Below, piece by piece: positions 35,678-44,712 of a stretch of DNA of 64,000 nucleotides. The translations under genes and the position numbers were made by a program. Numbering within the stretch: the stretch's first letter is position 1; each line of letters begins with the position of its first letter. Origin of the DNA: Trebonia sp963795335 (GTDB lineage Bacteria; Actinomycetota; Actinomycetes; Streptosporangiales; Streptosporangiaceae); the NCBI GenBank assembly GCA_963795335.1, contig CAWCHI010000019.1:124001-188000 (forward strand), read 5' to 3'. The notes beneath the pieces are model-generated. The model saw only the letters and a list, made by a program, of their open reading frames with translations. It was not told the origin of the DNA and made no database searches.

Positions 35678-36207
35678 CGGGCGCGATGGCGGCCACCGGC
35701 GAGCGCAGCCGGACCGAGCGCCGCGACGCGCTGACCGGCTCCTTCGCCGTCGAGCGGGACCTGGCGCTGCCCCCCGAGCGGGTGTTCGCCGCCTACGCCG
35801 AGCCTGGCCTGCGGCGGCGCTGGTTCCGGATCCCCGGCGATCCGGACCGGCACCGCCACGAGCTGGAGTTCCGGCCCGGCGGGGTCGAGATCTCGACCGG
35901 CCGGTTCGCGCCGTCCGGGGTGGACGGCACCGAGGAGCTGATCGAGTACCGCTCGGTGTTCTGGGACATCGTGCCTGCCGCCCGCATCGTCTTCGGCTAC
36001 GAGCTGGCCGTGGACGGGGTGCGGCGGTGGGTCTCGCTGGTCACCGTCGAGCTGTCCGCCCTTGACGGCGGCGCCGGGACGCGGCTGCGGCACACCGAGC
36101 AGTACACCCTGCTGGCCTACGCGGGCGACGGCCGCCAGGACATCGCCCACCTTCAGGGCGGCACCCAGCTCCAGCTCAATGGCCTCGCCGCCGCGCTCGC
36201 GGGCTGA
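35674..36207 (+). CDS. SRPBCC/AHSA1 (START-like) domain protein
   Basis: 177 aa from the ATG that overlaps the peptidase stop (ATGA). FAVERDLALPPERVFAAYAEPGLRRRWF is the classic AHSA1 start. HELEFRPGGVEIS and a LRHTEQYTLLAY beta-strand follow, with a C-terminal amphipathic helix. Binds an unknown hydrophobic ligand or acts as a co-chaperone-like protein. Translational coupling suggests co-expression with the peptidase, but no shared function is evident. Confidence 0.8.
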   Translation: MTGAMAATGERSRTERRDALTGSFAVERDLALPPERVFAAYAEPGLRRRWFRIPGDPDRHRHELEFRPGGVEISTGRFAPSGVDGTEELIEYRSVFWDIVPAARIVFGYELAVDGVRRWVSLVTVELSALDGGAGTRLRHTEQYTLLAYAGDGRQDIAHLQGGTQLQLNGLAAALAG

Positions 36208-36265
36208 CCCGACCGAGAAATTCGAGGATCAGATCAGCCCGAACGAGGGCGGCTGACTCGACCAG

Positions 36266-36792
36266 TTAGGCCACTTCATGGTCGCGGAGCACCGCGAGGG
36301 CGGTCCACGGGTCACGCCGGATGGCCGCCCGGAGGCGCCGGTCGGGAAATGCGGGCGTTCCAGCTGGCGCGGGGGTGCGCCGGGCCATCTCGCGAGCGCC
36401 TCCGAGTCGCCATACACCTGGATATGCGACTCGGGATAACCTTCTTTATCGCGCTCGTAGTCCAGTCGGCACAGGGCATTCCCGTCCTCATCCGCGACGT
36501 AGACGGACACATAAGAGGCTTCGACCATTAGATGGCCCTCGGCCGGATCCAGGCGCAGGCGATACCCAACCTTGAGCCAGGACCACGGCTTCCCGCGTTT
36601 GCTCGCGACCGGGAAGCGGGCACCGCGAACGTCCGATCTGGAGACTTTGAACCCCACCACGAAGGTAGCCGAATCGTCCGCAGCGACGGCTGAAATCCTG
36701 ATGTCGTGGCAGATCGTGGCGTTGAGGAGATGCTGGATCGACTCCGCGAAGCTCCGCGAGAGTCGACCCAGCCTCCGCTCAGCGGCGTCCAC
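36266..36792 (-). pseudogene. Hypothetical protein, probably frameshifted near its C-terminus
   Basis: Starts at a GTG (36792) overlapping the upstream small gene by 14 nt. Contains CHDIRISAVAADDSATFVVGFKVS, SWLKVGYRLRLDP and LDYERDKEGYPESHIQVYGDSEALARWPG, a mixed alpha/beta protein I cannot place. In this frame the C-terminus turns Pro/Ser-rich and runs to 36229. In the neighbouring frame it reads RRLRAAIRRDPWTALAVLRDHEVA and stops at 36266, which looks more protein-like, so a break near 36345 is likely. GC content is lower than in neighbours. Confidence 0.5.
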
Positions 36793-36955
36793 CGATGGCC
36801 AGCCAGACCCAGCGCGCGTCCTCGCACCCGAAGTCGCCGGTGCGTGCCTGCTCCGCGAGTTCCTCATAGGTCAGCCCCAGCCGCGCCAGTTCGGCTTCGG
36901 ACAGGGCATCCCATTCCTCACGGGTGAGCACGTCGACTTCTATCTCTTGTTCTAT
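36779..36955 (-). CDS. Small acidic protein, possible ATA start
   Basis: Fifty residues from a GTG at 36931 (LTREEWDALSEAELARLGLTYEELAEQARTG... ending WLAIGGRR), or 58 from an in-frame ATA at 36955. The only strong ribosome site, GAGGAGGGA (36961-36969), is 5 nt before the ATA and far from the GTG, so an ATA start is possible. The sequence is helical and acidic. It overlaps the next gene, so the two form a pair resembling a toxin-antitoxin or partner-protein layout, without a recognised family. Confidence 0.5.
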   Translation of the reverse strand: MEQEIEVDVLTREEWDALSEAELARLGLTYEELAEQARTGDFGCEDARWVWLAIGGRR

Positions 36956-37046
36956 CGCGATCCCTCCTCAGGGTGACTAAGGACAGGATGAAGCCGGTGA
37001 CGAGAAATAGCAAATTAATTCTCGGAAATGCCGCATTGTGTTGCGA

Positions 37047-37124
37047 TTGGCAAACTTGCCAAATGACTTCCGGCTCCCGCTAAGGATTCTTCATTGGCAA
37101 TGAAAGCGCAATTCATTGCCAATG
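37047..37124. repeat. Two inverted repeats sharing the TTGGCAA half-site
   Basis: TTGGCAA-AC-TTGCCAA at 37047-37062, and a 13-bp perfect stem (37092-37104 with 37112-37124, loop AGCGCAA) that contains the same TTGGCAA/TTGCCAA core. The stem overlaps the 3' end of the minus-strand gene at 37113. Could be operator sites for the small-gene pair downstream or a terminator of the membrane gene. Confidence 0.55.
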
Positions 37125-37608
37125 GCGGCTGGCCGCCTGGCCGGTGTCGTCAGCCGTGAGCACCAGCACCCGCCGGGCGCGTTCCCGGGCCCGGCGCGGG
37201 ACGATGATCGCGTTCACCACCCCGCCGGCCCCCCAGACGACGGCATACCCCAGCACGAAGCTGCCGGCCGCCTGACTGCCTCCCGATCCGGTCGCGACCA
37301 CGAAGAGCCCGTAGGCGACAGCGACAAGGCACCCCGCCAGCTGCAACCAGCCCAGCTGGCGGCTGAGGCGGAGCGGCTGCACCCGGTCGGCTAGCACCCG
37401 CTCCGCGAGCGCGCGGGCGGCGGGAACCAGCGTGGGCGGAACCGGGGAGACCACGGCCGCAGTGCCTTGCGCCGCGCGAACAGGCCCAGCCCAGCGGGCA
37501 GGCCGACCCCCACGACCAGGATGATCACCAGTACCGCCACCACGCTGGTGCCTGCTACCCCGTTGCCGCGACGTCATCCGGGCCGGCGCCGGAGGCGGTG
37601 CCGTACAT
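37113..37608 (-). pseudogene. Small membrane protein, frame broken once or twice
   Basis: Best read as starting ATG 37608 (MYGTASGAG), shifting near 37557 into TSVVAVLVIILVVGVGLPAGLGLFARRK, and near 37450 into LAERVLADRVQPLRLSRQLGWLQLAGCLVAVAYGLFVVATG and AGSFVLGYAVVWGAGGVVNAIIVPRRARERAR. Three membrane segments and a basic C-terminal region. Divergent from the GNAT gene with only 14 bp between starts. No family recognised. Confidence 0.5.
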
Positions 37609-37622
37609 GGCATGCTTACCGG

Positions 37623-38183
37623 ATGACGCCAGCAGAGTCGCCGGGCCCGGCCCGCCCGCGTTTCACCCCGCCGGTGCGCATCGTGCACTTGCCCGCCGCC
37701 GCGTTCCGCGCGCTGGCCGACGGGGACCTGGCGGCGGCGAACGCGGTGAGCCCGGTGCCGCTGACGGAGTACTTCGTCACCCCGGAGTGGCGCGGCACCT
37801 GGCGCATGCGCAGCGAGCAGGTCAGCCGGGACCCGGTCAGCGCCGGGTGGGTCACCGGGGTGATCTGGGCCGAGGACGAGCAGCGCGCCGTCGGCCGGGC
37901 CGGGTACCACGGTCCCCCCGACGACGCGGGGATGGTCGAGATCGGTTACGCGGTCGACCCGGCCTGCCGGCGGCGCGGCTACGCCCGGGCCGCCCTGGAG
38001 GCCCTGCTGGAGCGGGCGGCACGTGAACCGCACGTCAGCGTGGTTCGCGCGACCATCAGCCCCGGGAACACCGCCTCCTACGCGCTGGTCGCCCAGTACG
38101 GCTTCGCCCGGGTCGGCGAACAGTGGGACGAAGAAGACGGCCTGGAAATCGTCTACGAAGTCGCGGCCAGGCCGGAATCCTAG
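37623..38183 (+). CDS. GNAT-family N-acetyltransferase
   Basis: 186 aa. VEIGYAVDPACRRRGYARAALEALLE carries the acetyl-CoA loop (R/Q-x-x-G-x-A, here RRRGYA), with the later SPGNTASYALVAQYGFARVGEQ strand typical of RimJ/RimL-like acetyltransferases. Acceptor unknown. The start codon is 14 bp from the divergent membrane-protein start. The stop overlaps the convergent MOSC gene by 4 bp. Confidence 0.88.
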   Translation: MTPAESPGPARPRFTPPVRIVHLPAAAFRALADGDLAAANAVSPVPLTEYFVTPEWRGTWRMRSEQVSRDPVSAGWVTGVIWAEDEQRAVGRAGYHGPPDDAGMVEIGYAVDPACRRRGYARAALEALLERAAREPHVSVVRATISPGNTASYALVAQYGFARVGEQWDEEDGLEIVYEVAARPES

Positions 38184-39004
38184 TCGAGGACCTCGATCTG
38201 GTCCCCCGGGCGGATCACGGTGGCGGCCCCCGAGTCGTCGGGGATGAGGTTGATCCCGAACCAGACCTTGTTGTCCCAGCGGCGGTGCTTGGCCAGGGCG
38301 AACAGCGGCTCGTGGCCCTTGGCGGCGGTGTCCGGGTCGACCGTCGTCATCACGCAGCGGTCGCAGCCCTTGGCGTTGCGGAACGTGGCCGGGCCGATCC
38401 GCAGCCGCCGCCAGTCGTCCTCGGCCCACGCGGGGGCGCCGGACATGACGACGTTCGGCCGGAACCGGCGCATCGGGAGCGGGCCCTCGTCTGCCCGCGG
38501 CCCCTCGGCGATCCAGTCGTTGAGCGCGCCGAGCGACTCCTCGGTCGTCAGCAGCAGCGGGTAGCCGTCGGCGAGCGAGACCCGGTCGCCGGGCAGGCTG
38601 TAGTCGGGGTTGGGGGGCCGCCGGGTGGGGTCGTCCAGGTACACCAGCCGCACCGGCTTGCCGATGATCTCGGTGAGCCAGGCGTCCGCCTTGTCCCCGG
38701 CGGGCGAGGCGTCCAGGCTGGCCGCCCACACCCGGACCGGCACGAGCTCGTCCCCGGACGGCACCGGGATCGTCAGGTCGGCCAGGCCGGGGCTGGCCAG
38801 GTTGATGTACCCGGCGCTGACGCGCGGCTCGATGAGCAGCATGCGCGGGTACTCGCGGGCCGTCACCGGGTCGCCTGCATCGTCCACCACCATCCAGCGG
38901 CGGTCGCCCGCCAGTCCCCACGGCTCGACGTGGGCCTGCGGCAGCTGCTCCCCCCGGCAGGATTTGACCGGGTACCGCCAGATGTCGGTCAGCTGAAGTG
39001 ACAT
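38180..39004 (-). CDS. MOSC-domain molybdenum cofactor protein (mARC/YcbX-like)
   Basis: 274 aa from the ATG at 39004. On the minus strand GATTAT precedes it by six bases, suggesting a leaderless mRNA. N-terminal MOSC_N beta-barrel (LQLTDIWRYPVKSCRGE, WGLAGDRRWMVVD), then the MOSC domain with NAKGCDRCVMTTVDPDT, whose first Cys is the likely molybdenum ligand, and HRRWDNKVWFGINL. Members reduce N-hydroxylated or S-oxide compounds or shuttle the cofactor. The Cys is present, so a reductase role is possible. Confidence 0.88.
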   Translation of the reverse strand: MSLQLTDIWRYPVKSCRGEQLPQAHVEPWGLAGDRRWMVVDDAGDPVTAREYPRMLLIEPRVSAGYINLASPGLADLTIPVPSGDELVPVRVWAASLDASPAGDKADAWLTEIIGKPVRLVYLDDPTRRPPNPDYSLPGDRVSLADGYPLLLTTEESLGALNDWIAEGPRADEGPLPMRRFRPNVVMSGAPAWAEDDWRRLRIGPATFRNAKGCDRCVMTTVDPDTAAKGHEPLFALAKHRRWDNKVWFGINLIPDDSGAATVIRPGDQIEVLD

Positions 39005-39083
39005 GTACCAATAATCGCATCTCGCGGTGGCGGGAGCCACCGCTGGTGGACCCGCGCCCCTTCGTTCGGGAATGCTGGCCGGT

Positions 39084-39476
39084 ATGGCACACGCACCCAT
39101 CAACCTGCACGCCGCCCTCGCCTCGTTCAGCGACGTCTACAGCCCACGGATCGTCGGCCGGGTCAACGACTACGACGTCCGCATCGCCCATGCCCGCGGG
39201 GAGCACCTGTGGCACGTGCACGACGACACCGACGAATTCTTCCTTGTCCTCGACGGGGCCTTCGAGGTCTCGCTCCGCGAGCCGGACGGGGAGCGCACCG
39301 TCTCGCTGCGGGCGGGCGACATCTTCGTCGTGCCCAAGGGCACCGAGCACAAGCCGTCCTCGCCCGGCGGCGCCATCTTGATGTTCGAGCCGTCGGGCAC
39401 GGTGACCACCGGTGACCGGCACGAGGGCGAGATCCCCGGCCACGTCGACAGCACCGCCGGGCACGAGCTCGGCTGA
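39084..39476 (+). CDS. Cupin-domain protein
   Basis: 130 aa from the ATG at 39084; ATGs at 39027 and 39072 are in frame. Cupin motif 1 is GEHLWHVHDDTDEFFLVLDG (His-x-His and Glu ligands) and motif 2 is GDIFVVPKGTEHKP. A small mononuclear metal-binding beta-barrel; function not predictable. Divergent from the MOSC gene, with 79 bp between starts. Confidence 0.85.
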   Translation: MAHAPINLHAALASFSDVYSPRIVGRVNDYDVRIAHARGEHLWHVHDDTDEFFLVLDGAFEVSLREPDGERTVSLRAGDIFVVPKGTEHKPSSPGGAILMFEPSGTVTTGDRHEGEIPGHVDSTAGHELG

Positions 39477-39560
39477 CCCCGGGGCGCCGCCCTGTCGCGA
39501 GCAGCGGGCGGGACGAGGCGGCCGCCCCCGTTCGGGCTGATTACGGTGAGGCCAGCCGGC

Positions 39561-40932
39561 TCAGCGCACGAGCAAGGCCGGGTCCTGCGCGCGGGCCCGG
39601 GTGTAGCGGTTCTCCGGGACCGGCAAGCCGAGGTTGCCGCGCAGCGTCGACGACTCGTACTCGGTGCGGACGAGGCCGCGTTCCTGCAGGATCGGGACGA
39701 CCTCGGCGCGGAAGCGGTGCCACTGGCTGGGATGGCCGATGTGGATGTTGAGCCCGTCCAGGGCGCGCGCCTCGAACCAGTGCTGGATCTGGTCCGCCAC
39801 CGTCGCCGGGGCCCCGGCGAAGGGGGTCGGGCGCGGGGCCGAGATGAACTCGACCGTCTGCCGCAGGGTGTAGCCGTTGTCCCGGGCCAGCCGGGCGATC
39901 TGCTCGGCGTTGGTCCGGAAGCCGCGCTCGGCGTACTTCAGCGCTTCCTGCGGGAACGGCGCGTCCAGGTCGTAGCGGCGGAAGTCGTGCCAGGCGAACG
40001 GGCGGCCCAGCTCAGCCAGCGCCCGGTCGAAGTCACGGTCGCTGGTCTGCAGCTCACGCTCGATCTCGCGCGCGCTGGCGTCGGTGTCGCCGACGTAGAC
40101 CGACACGCCGGGCATGATGATGATGCCCTCCGGGTCACGGCCCTTGGCGGCGGCGCGGCCTTTCAGGTCGTTGTAGAACGCCTGGCCCTGCTCGACCGAG
40201 GCGGCGTGGGTGAAGATTCCCTCGCCAATGGCCGCACCCAGGTCACGGCCCTGCTCGGAGTCGCCCGCCTGGAAGATGACCGGGTGGCCCTGCGGCGACC
40301 GGGCGACGTTCAGCGGCCCGGCGACCTGGAAGTGCTCACCCCGGTGGTTCAGGGTGTGCTGCCGGGACGGGTCGAGGAACGTGCGGCTGGCCCGGTCGCG
40401 CGGGAACGCGTCCGCCTCGTAGGAGTCCCACAGCCCCTGGGCGACCCGGACGAACTCCAGGCCACGGGCGTAGCGGGTGTCGTAGTCGAAGTGCTCGTCG
40501 CGGGAGAAGTTGGCCGCGGCGCCCGCGTCGCCGCTGGTGACGACGTTCCAGCCGGACCGGCCGCCAGAGATCAGGTCCAGGGACGCCAGCCGCCGGGCGA
40601 GGTTGAACGGGTCGTTGTAGGAGGTGGTCATGGTGGCGACCAGGCCCAGGTGGGTGGTGGCGATCGCGAGGGCCGACAGCAGCGTCACCGGCTCCAGCCG
40701 GTTCAGGTAGTGCGGCGGGGAATCGGCGTTGATGAACTGGCTGTCGACGATGAAGATCAGGTCGAACCGGGCCTCCTCGGCCAGCCGGGCCTGCTCGATG
40801 TACCAGTGGACGTTCACGCTGGCGTCGACCGGGATGTCCTGTCCAGCCACAGAAGGGCAGGCCGAGGGGCGCGGCCGAAGTAGGCTGGTGGGTCAACCGG
40901 CCCCAGCTGAGCTGGCGGGGACGTGCAGGCAT
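39561..40932 (-). pseudogene. LLM-class flavin-dependent monooxygenase (NtaA/SnaA/DszA-type), one frame break near 40845
   Basis: About 456 aa from the ATG at 40932. After a break that behaves as a +1 insertion near 40845, the protein is fully typical: WYIEQARLAEEARFDLIFIVDSQ, LNRLEPVTLLSALAIATTHLGLVATMTTSYNDPFNLARRLASLD, GRSGWNVVTS, GEHFQVAGPLNVARSPQGHPVIFQAG and RTEYESSTLRGNLGLP. Uses FMNH2 supplied by a separate reductase to oxidise small organic molecules, often at S or N. About 60 percent identical to the enzyme at 50.4 kb. Divergent from the LysR gene. Confidence 0.88.
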
Positions 40933-41000
40933 CGGGTCACTCCGGGGCAGGTTGGCGGAAGGCCTCATCCACTATTTCCAGTTTGCCGGTCGGAATACTC

Positions 41001-41063
41001 GATGTCCAGCGACGGTTGGCGATGACGACCGATCAGCAGCAGCAATCAATGTCGAGTAAGTCC
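41001..41063 (+). promoter_or_regulatory. Shared 63-bp element, copy C (LLM-LysR intergenic)
   Basis: Aligns without gaps to copies at 49592 and 50190: GATGTCCA at the left end, GTT-x-GC at about +15, ATGAC at +21, ATCA at +31, and AGTAAGTC at the right end. The palindromic core is weaker here. TACTCGA (40996-41002) and TCGAGTA (41052-41058) form an outer dyad. It lies directly before the LysR start, so it may be an autoregulatory site. Confidence 0.6.
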
Positions 41064-41065
41064 CG

Positions 41066-41962
41066 GTGGTGGGCATGAATCGGATCTTGGACGTGGCGCC
41101 GTTGCGCAGCTTCGTCGCGGTCGCTGACAACGGCGGCTTCCTGCGCGCCGCCGCCGTCCTGCATCTGAGCCAGGCCGCGATCAGCCAGCACGTGCGACGG
41201 CTGGAGTCCGCGGTCGGCCGTCCGCTGGTTGAGCGCTCCGGCCGCGGCTCGAAGTTCACCAAGGACGGCGAGCAGCTGCTCGGGTACGCGCGGCGCATCC
41301 TCGCCCTGCACGATGATGCCCTGCACAGCTTCGGGATGGAGACGCCGGAGACGGTGGTGATCGGCTCCACCGAGCACGCCGCCGCGCAGCTGCTGCCCGC
41401 GCTGGCGGCCGACCTGGAACAGTCGCTGGCTGACTACGAGGTCCGGCTCCGCATCGACCGGGGCACGCAGCTGCGCGAGGGGCTGGCGGCGGGCCGCGTG
41501 GACCTGGCGCTGCTGCTCGGCCCGGCCGCCGACCCGCGCGCTGTCCGCGTCGGCGAGCTGGAACTGACCTGGTATTCCGCGCCCGGCTGGCAACCGCCGA
41601 AAGACCGGCCGCTGCCGCTGGTCGCCTTCGACGACCCCTGTGTCCTGCGCACCCGCGCCCTGGAGACCTTGGCCGCCTACGGCATCTCCTCGACCGTGAC
41701 CGCCGAGGCGCCGCAGCTGGCCGGGGTCCATGCCGCCGTCGCCGCGGGGGCCGGCGTGGCGCTGATGGCGACCCTCGGCCAGACTCCCGCGGGGCTCGTC
41801 CCCCGCCACGACCTGCCGCGCGGGGTGCCACTCGAACTCACCGTCTGGTCCCGCCACGGGGTGGCCGCACAGGTCGTGCAGTGCGTCGCCGACGCCGTGC
41901 GCCGGCTGATCACCGACCAGGCCGGCCAGCCGGACGCCTCGGAGCAGCCACTCGCCGTCTGA
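41066..41962 (+). CDS. LysR-family transcriptional regulator
   Basis: 298 aa from a GTG at 41066, or 295 from ATG 41075. N-terminal winged helix: APLRSFVAVADNGGFLRAAAVLHLSQAAISQHVRRLE (about residues 11-47). The co-inducer domain follows (VVIGSTEHAAAQLLPALAADLEQSL, RIDRGTQLREGLAAGRVDLALLLG). As is usual for the family it is divergent from a target enzyme gene. The region's three homologous promoter elements make it the best candidate regulator for the whole monooxygenase/ABC cluster. Effector unknown. Confidence 0.92.
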   Translation: MVGMNRILDVAPLRSFVAVADNGGFLRAAAVLHLSQAAISQHVRRLESAVGRPLVERSGRGSKFTKDGEQLLGYARRILALHDDALHSFGMETPETVVIGSTEHAAAQLLPALAADLEQSLADYEVRLRIDRGTQLREGLAAGRVDLALLLGPAADPRAVRVGELELTWYSAPGWQPPKDRPLPLVAFDDPCVLRTRALETLAAYGISSTVTAEAPQLAGVHAAVAAGAGVALMATLGQTPAGLVPRHDLPRGVPLELTVWSRHGVAAQVVQCVADAVRRLITDQAGQPDASEQPLAV

Positions 41963-42108
41963 GCGGGACGGTGACCGCCGCCACTTCCGTCACGGGAAGC
42001 GATCACCACGTGCGCCCCCTCGGCGGCGAGAGCCGCGGCGACGGCCCTCCCGATGCCCCGGCGCCGCCCGGTCACGATGGCGCGCTTCGATGCCAGCTCG
42101 AGGTCCAT
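41963..42108 (-). pseudogene. N-terminal remnant of a short-chain dehydrogenase
   Basis: From the ATG at 42108: DLELASKRAIVTGRRRGIGRAVAAALAAEGAHVVIASRDG, the cofactor-binding TGxxxGIG beta-alpha-beta unit of SDR enzymes. After about 40 residues homology stops, and the frame runs antisense into the LysR gene. The rest of the enzyme (200 aa) is absent, so this is a truncated relic, probably left when the LysR end was joined here. Confidence 0.7.
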
Positions 42109-42132
42109 GACCCGTCTCCCTTCGCCTGGTGC

Positions 42133-42975
42133 TCAGCGGGTGAAGACCGGCAGCCGCTCGCCGGCCTCGATCGCGGCCGTCACGGTGTTCTGCGCCGGCG
42201 GCAGCGGGCATGGCGCGAACGCGGTGTAGGGGCGCTGCAGGTTCTGGGCGTAGTTGAAGTCCAGCGTCACCGGGCCGGCCCCGGCGGGAAACGAGACCGG
42301 CAGCGACCGGCCCTGCGGGTCGGTGGTCAGGCCACCGGTGCCGTCTTTGAACAGGACGGTCCCCCTGCCGGCCACGCCGGCCTGCTGGCCGTCCCGGGCG
42401 ATGACGAGCAGACGCTGCTCGGCGCCGTCGAGGGTGAACACGACCTCGCCGACGGCGAGATGGGAGTGGACGATGCCGCCGATGGTGGCGTCGATCGGCG
42501 TGGGCCGGACCGGGTCGAAGGGAACGAACTGTCCCTCAACGACCCACCGCGGGTCGGGATCGTAGGCCGGGGTGTGGTCGTAGGCGTCGATCTGCCGGCG
42601 GCCGAAGGCGGGGTCGATGGGGCGGAGCAGGTCCTGGCCGCCCCGCTTGGACAGCTCGAGGATCACCTCGCCGGCGGAGGCGGCTCGGCGGAACTCCCGC
42701 TCCGCCACCAGGGCGAACTGGTGCGACCCGGTGACGACCCGCCCGTCCACCAGCAGCTCTTCACCCGCGGAGAGCTGCACCCGCGGTCCGCCAGCCCCGG
42801 TGCTCCAGCGGCCGGGGATGCCCTCGAAGCTCGCCGGAGCCGCGGCGAGCTTGTGGAAACCCGCGTAGGACAAGAAGCCGTCGGGGCGGCGCCGCTGCTG
42901 CTCTCTGGCTTGCCGGGCGGCCATCCAGGCCGCAGCGTACGCCGGGGAATCGACCGGGGTGAGGGTTTGGCTCAT
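42133..42975 (-). CDS. DUF1684-domain protein
   Basis: 280 aa. Ends RPYTAFAPCPLPPAQNTVTAAIEAGE, the signature of DUF1684, with FKDGTGG and LDFNYAQN before it. Function unknown; the fold is a beta-sandwich often found near LLM monooxygenases and ABC importers. Overlaps the upstream ATPase gene by 4 bp, so it is the last gene of the importer operon. Confidence 0.8.
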   Translation of the reverse strand: MSQTLTPVDSPAYAAAWMAARQAREQQRRRPDGFLSYAGFHKLAAAPASFEGIPGRWSTGAGGPRVQLSAGEELLVDGRVVTGSHQFALVAEREFRRAASAGEVILELSKRGGQDLLRPIDPAFGRRQIDAYDHTPAYDPDPRWVVEGQFVPFDPVRPTPIDATIGGIVHSHLAVGEVVFTLDGAEQRLLVIARDGQQAGVAGRGTVLFKDGTGGLTTDPQGRSLPVSFPAGAGPVTLDFNYAQNLQRPYTAFAPCPLPPAQNTVTAAIEAGERLPVFTR

Positions 42976-43859
42976 GACGCCTCCGCTGTCAGGCCGGCCC
43001 GGAGCTGGGCGCGGGTCTGCCGTCCGATGGGCGTGCCGTGCAGCGTCGGCGCGGAGCCGACCAGCAGGCGGGTGTAGGGATGCTGCGGGTTCCTGACGAT
43101 CTCGGCGGTCGGCCCGTACTCGACGATCCGCCCCTGGTAGAGCACCGCGGTCCGGTCGCAGATACCAGCGACCGAGCCGAGGTCGTGCGAGATGTAGAGC
43201 ATCGCGATGCCCTCGGAACGCAGCCCGGCGAATCCGCCGAGCACCTGGACCCGGTTGGCGGCGTCCAGGGCGCTGACCGGCTCATCGAGGATCAGCAGCT
43301 TGGGCTCGGTCACCAGGGCCCGCGCGACGGCGGCCCGCTGCCGCTGCCCGCCCGAGATCTCGGCCGGGAAGCGGGCCAGCAGTTCCTCGTCCAGCCGTAC
43401 CCGCGCCGCGTACTCCCTGACCCGCTGATCGATCTCAGCGCGCGAACCAGCGCGGGTGATGCGCAGGGGCTCAGCGATCGAATCGCCGATCAGCTCGTCC
43501 GCATCCAGCGAGCGCAGCGGGTCCTGGAAGACGTACTGCACGAAACCGCGCCGCCGGAAGCTGCGCCACTGAGTGCGGCGGAACCTGGTCACCTCCTGGC
43601 CGGCGACCGTGATCTGCCCGGCGGTGACCGGGGCCAGGCCGATGACCGCGCGGGCGACCGTCGACTTGCCCGAGCCGCTTTCGCCGATCAGCCCGACGAT
43701 CTCGCCCGCCCGGACTTGAAGCGAGACCGCGGACAGGACCTGGCGCTTGTTCCGCCGCTTGCCGTAGTGCACGTCGATGCCGCTGACGTCGAGCAGCGGG
43801 GCCGTGTCAGGCGACCCGGTGCCAGACAGCACGGTGTCAGAGCGCACGGTGTCAGCCAA
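42972..43859 (-). CDS. Oligopeptide/nickel-type ABC transporter ATPase (OppF/DppF-like)
   Basis: 295 aa from the TTG at 43859, chosen because AGGAGG sits 6 nt upstream and it overlaps the previous stop; a TTG at 43898 is in frame but lacks such a site. Walker A GESGSGKS, signature ISGGQRQR, Walker B LLILDEPVSALD, and the OppF-type end NPQHPYTRLLVGSAP. Energises import of the solute bound by the lipoprotein at 47.8-49.4 kb. Intact. Confidence 0.9.
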   Translation of the reverse strand: MADTVRSDTVLSGTGSPDTAPLLDVSGIDVHYGKRRNKRQVLSAVSLQVRAGEIVGLIGESGSGKSTVARAVIGLAPVTAGQITVAGQEVTRFRRTQWRSFRRRGFVQYVFQDPLRSLDADELIGDSIAEPLRITRAGSRAEIDQRVREYAARVRLDEELLARFPAEISGGQRQRAAVARALVTEPKLLILDEPVSALDAANRVQVLGGFAGLRSEGIAMLYISHDLGSVAGICDRTAVLYQGRIVEYGPTAEIVRNPQHPYTRLLVGSAPTLHGTPIGRQTRAQLRAGLTAEAS

Positions 43860-44712
43860 CGGAAGCCTCCTGGAGGTCGGAGTCGAGGAATCGGTCAAGG
43901 CCGAAGCGCTCGTGCTCGGTGATCAGCAGCTCCGTGTACTCGTGCTGCGGGTGGTGCAGGACCTGGCTGGCGGGCCCTGCTCGATCACCGCGCCGGACCG
44001 CATCACGAGCACCTCGTCGCTGAAGCTGGGCGATGACCGCCAGGTCGTGGGAGATCAGCACGAGCGAGAGCCCCTGGGTTTCCCGCAGCTCCTGCAGCAG
44101 GTCCAGGATCTCGGCCTGCACGGTCACATCCAGGGCGGTCGTCGCCTCGTCGGCGATGAGGATGTCCGGCCCGAGGGCGATCGCCGCGGCGATGAGCACG
44201 CGCTGGAGCATGCCGCCGGACAGTTCGTGGACGTACTGCTCGTAGACCAGGTGCGGTTCGCGCAGGTGGACCGCCTCGAACAGGCGCAGTGTCTCGGCCT
44301 TGGCGGCCGCCCGGGACAGCTTCTTCTTGACCCGCAGCACCTCGGCGACCTGCTTGCCCAGCCAGATGGACGGATTCAGGTATGAGCCCGGGTCCTGGAA
44401 CACGGCCGAGATGTTGTTGCCCCGGACGTCCAGCCAGTCCTGCTTGCTGAAGTCAGCCGTTCGCCGCCCCAGGATCTGCGACCGTGCCGCCCGCCTGCTC
44501 CAGCTGCGTGGGCAGGATGCCGAGCACGGCCCGGATCGTGAGGGTCTTGCCGCTGCCGGACTCCCCGACGATGCCCAGCGTCTGGCCGCGGCGCAGCGAG
44601 AAACTCAGCCCCTGACCAGGTCGGCGTGGCCGACGGTGTTCACAATCCGCAGGTCCCGCACGTCCAGCACGACCTCCGGCTGGCCGGCGAGCGTCCGGCG
44701 CAGCCGGTGCTT
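43852..44712 (-). pseudogene. Oligopeptide/nickel-type ABC transporter ATPase (OppD/DppD-like), several frame breaks
   Basis: The protein begins near 44690 as GQPEVVLDVRDLRI, with Walker A GESGSGKT, then VFQDPGSYLNPSIWLGKQ, signature ELSGGMLQR, Walker B ILIADEATTALD, and the end HEYTELLITEH. Frames change near 44617, 44450, 44025 and 43965. No own start codon with ribosome site is visible. The sequence runs on from the permease, so it may be the C-terminal half of a fused permease/ATPase, a known arrangement in this transporter family. Confidence 0.78.
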
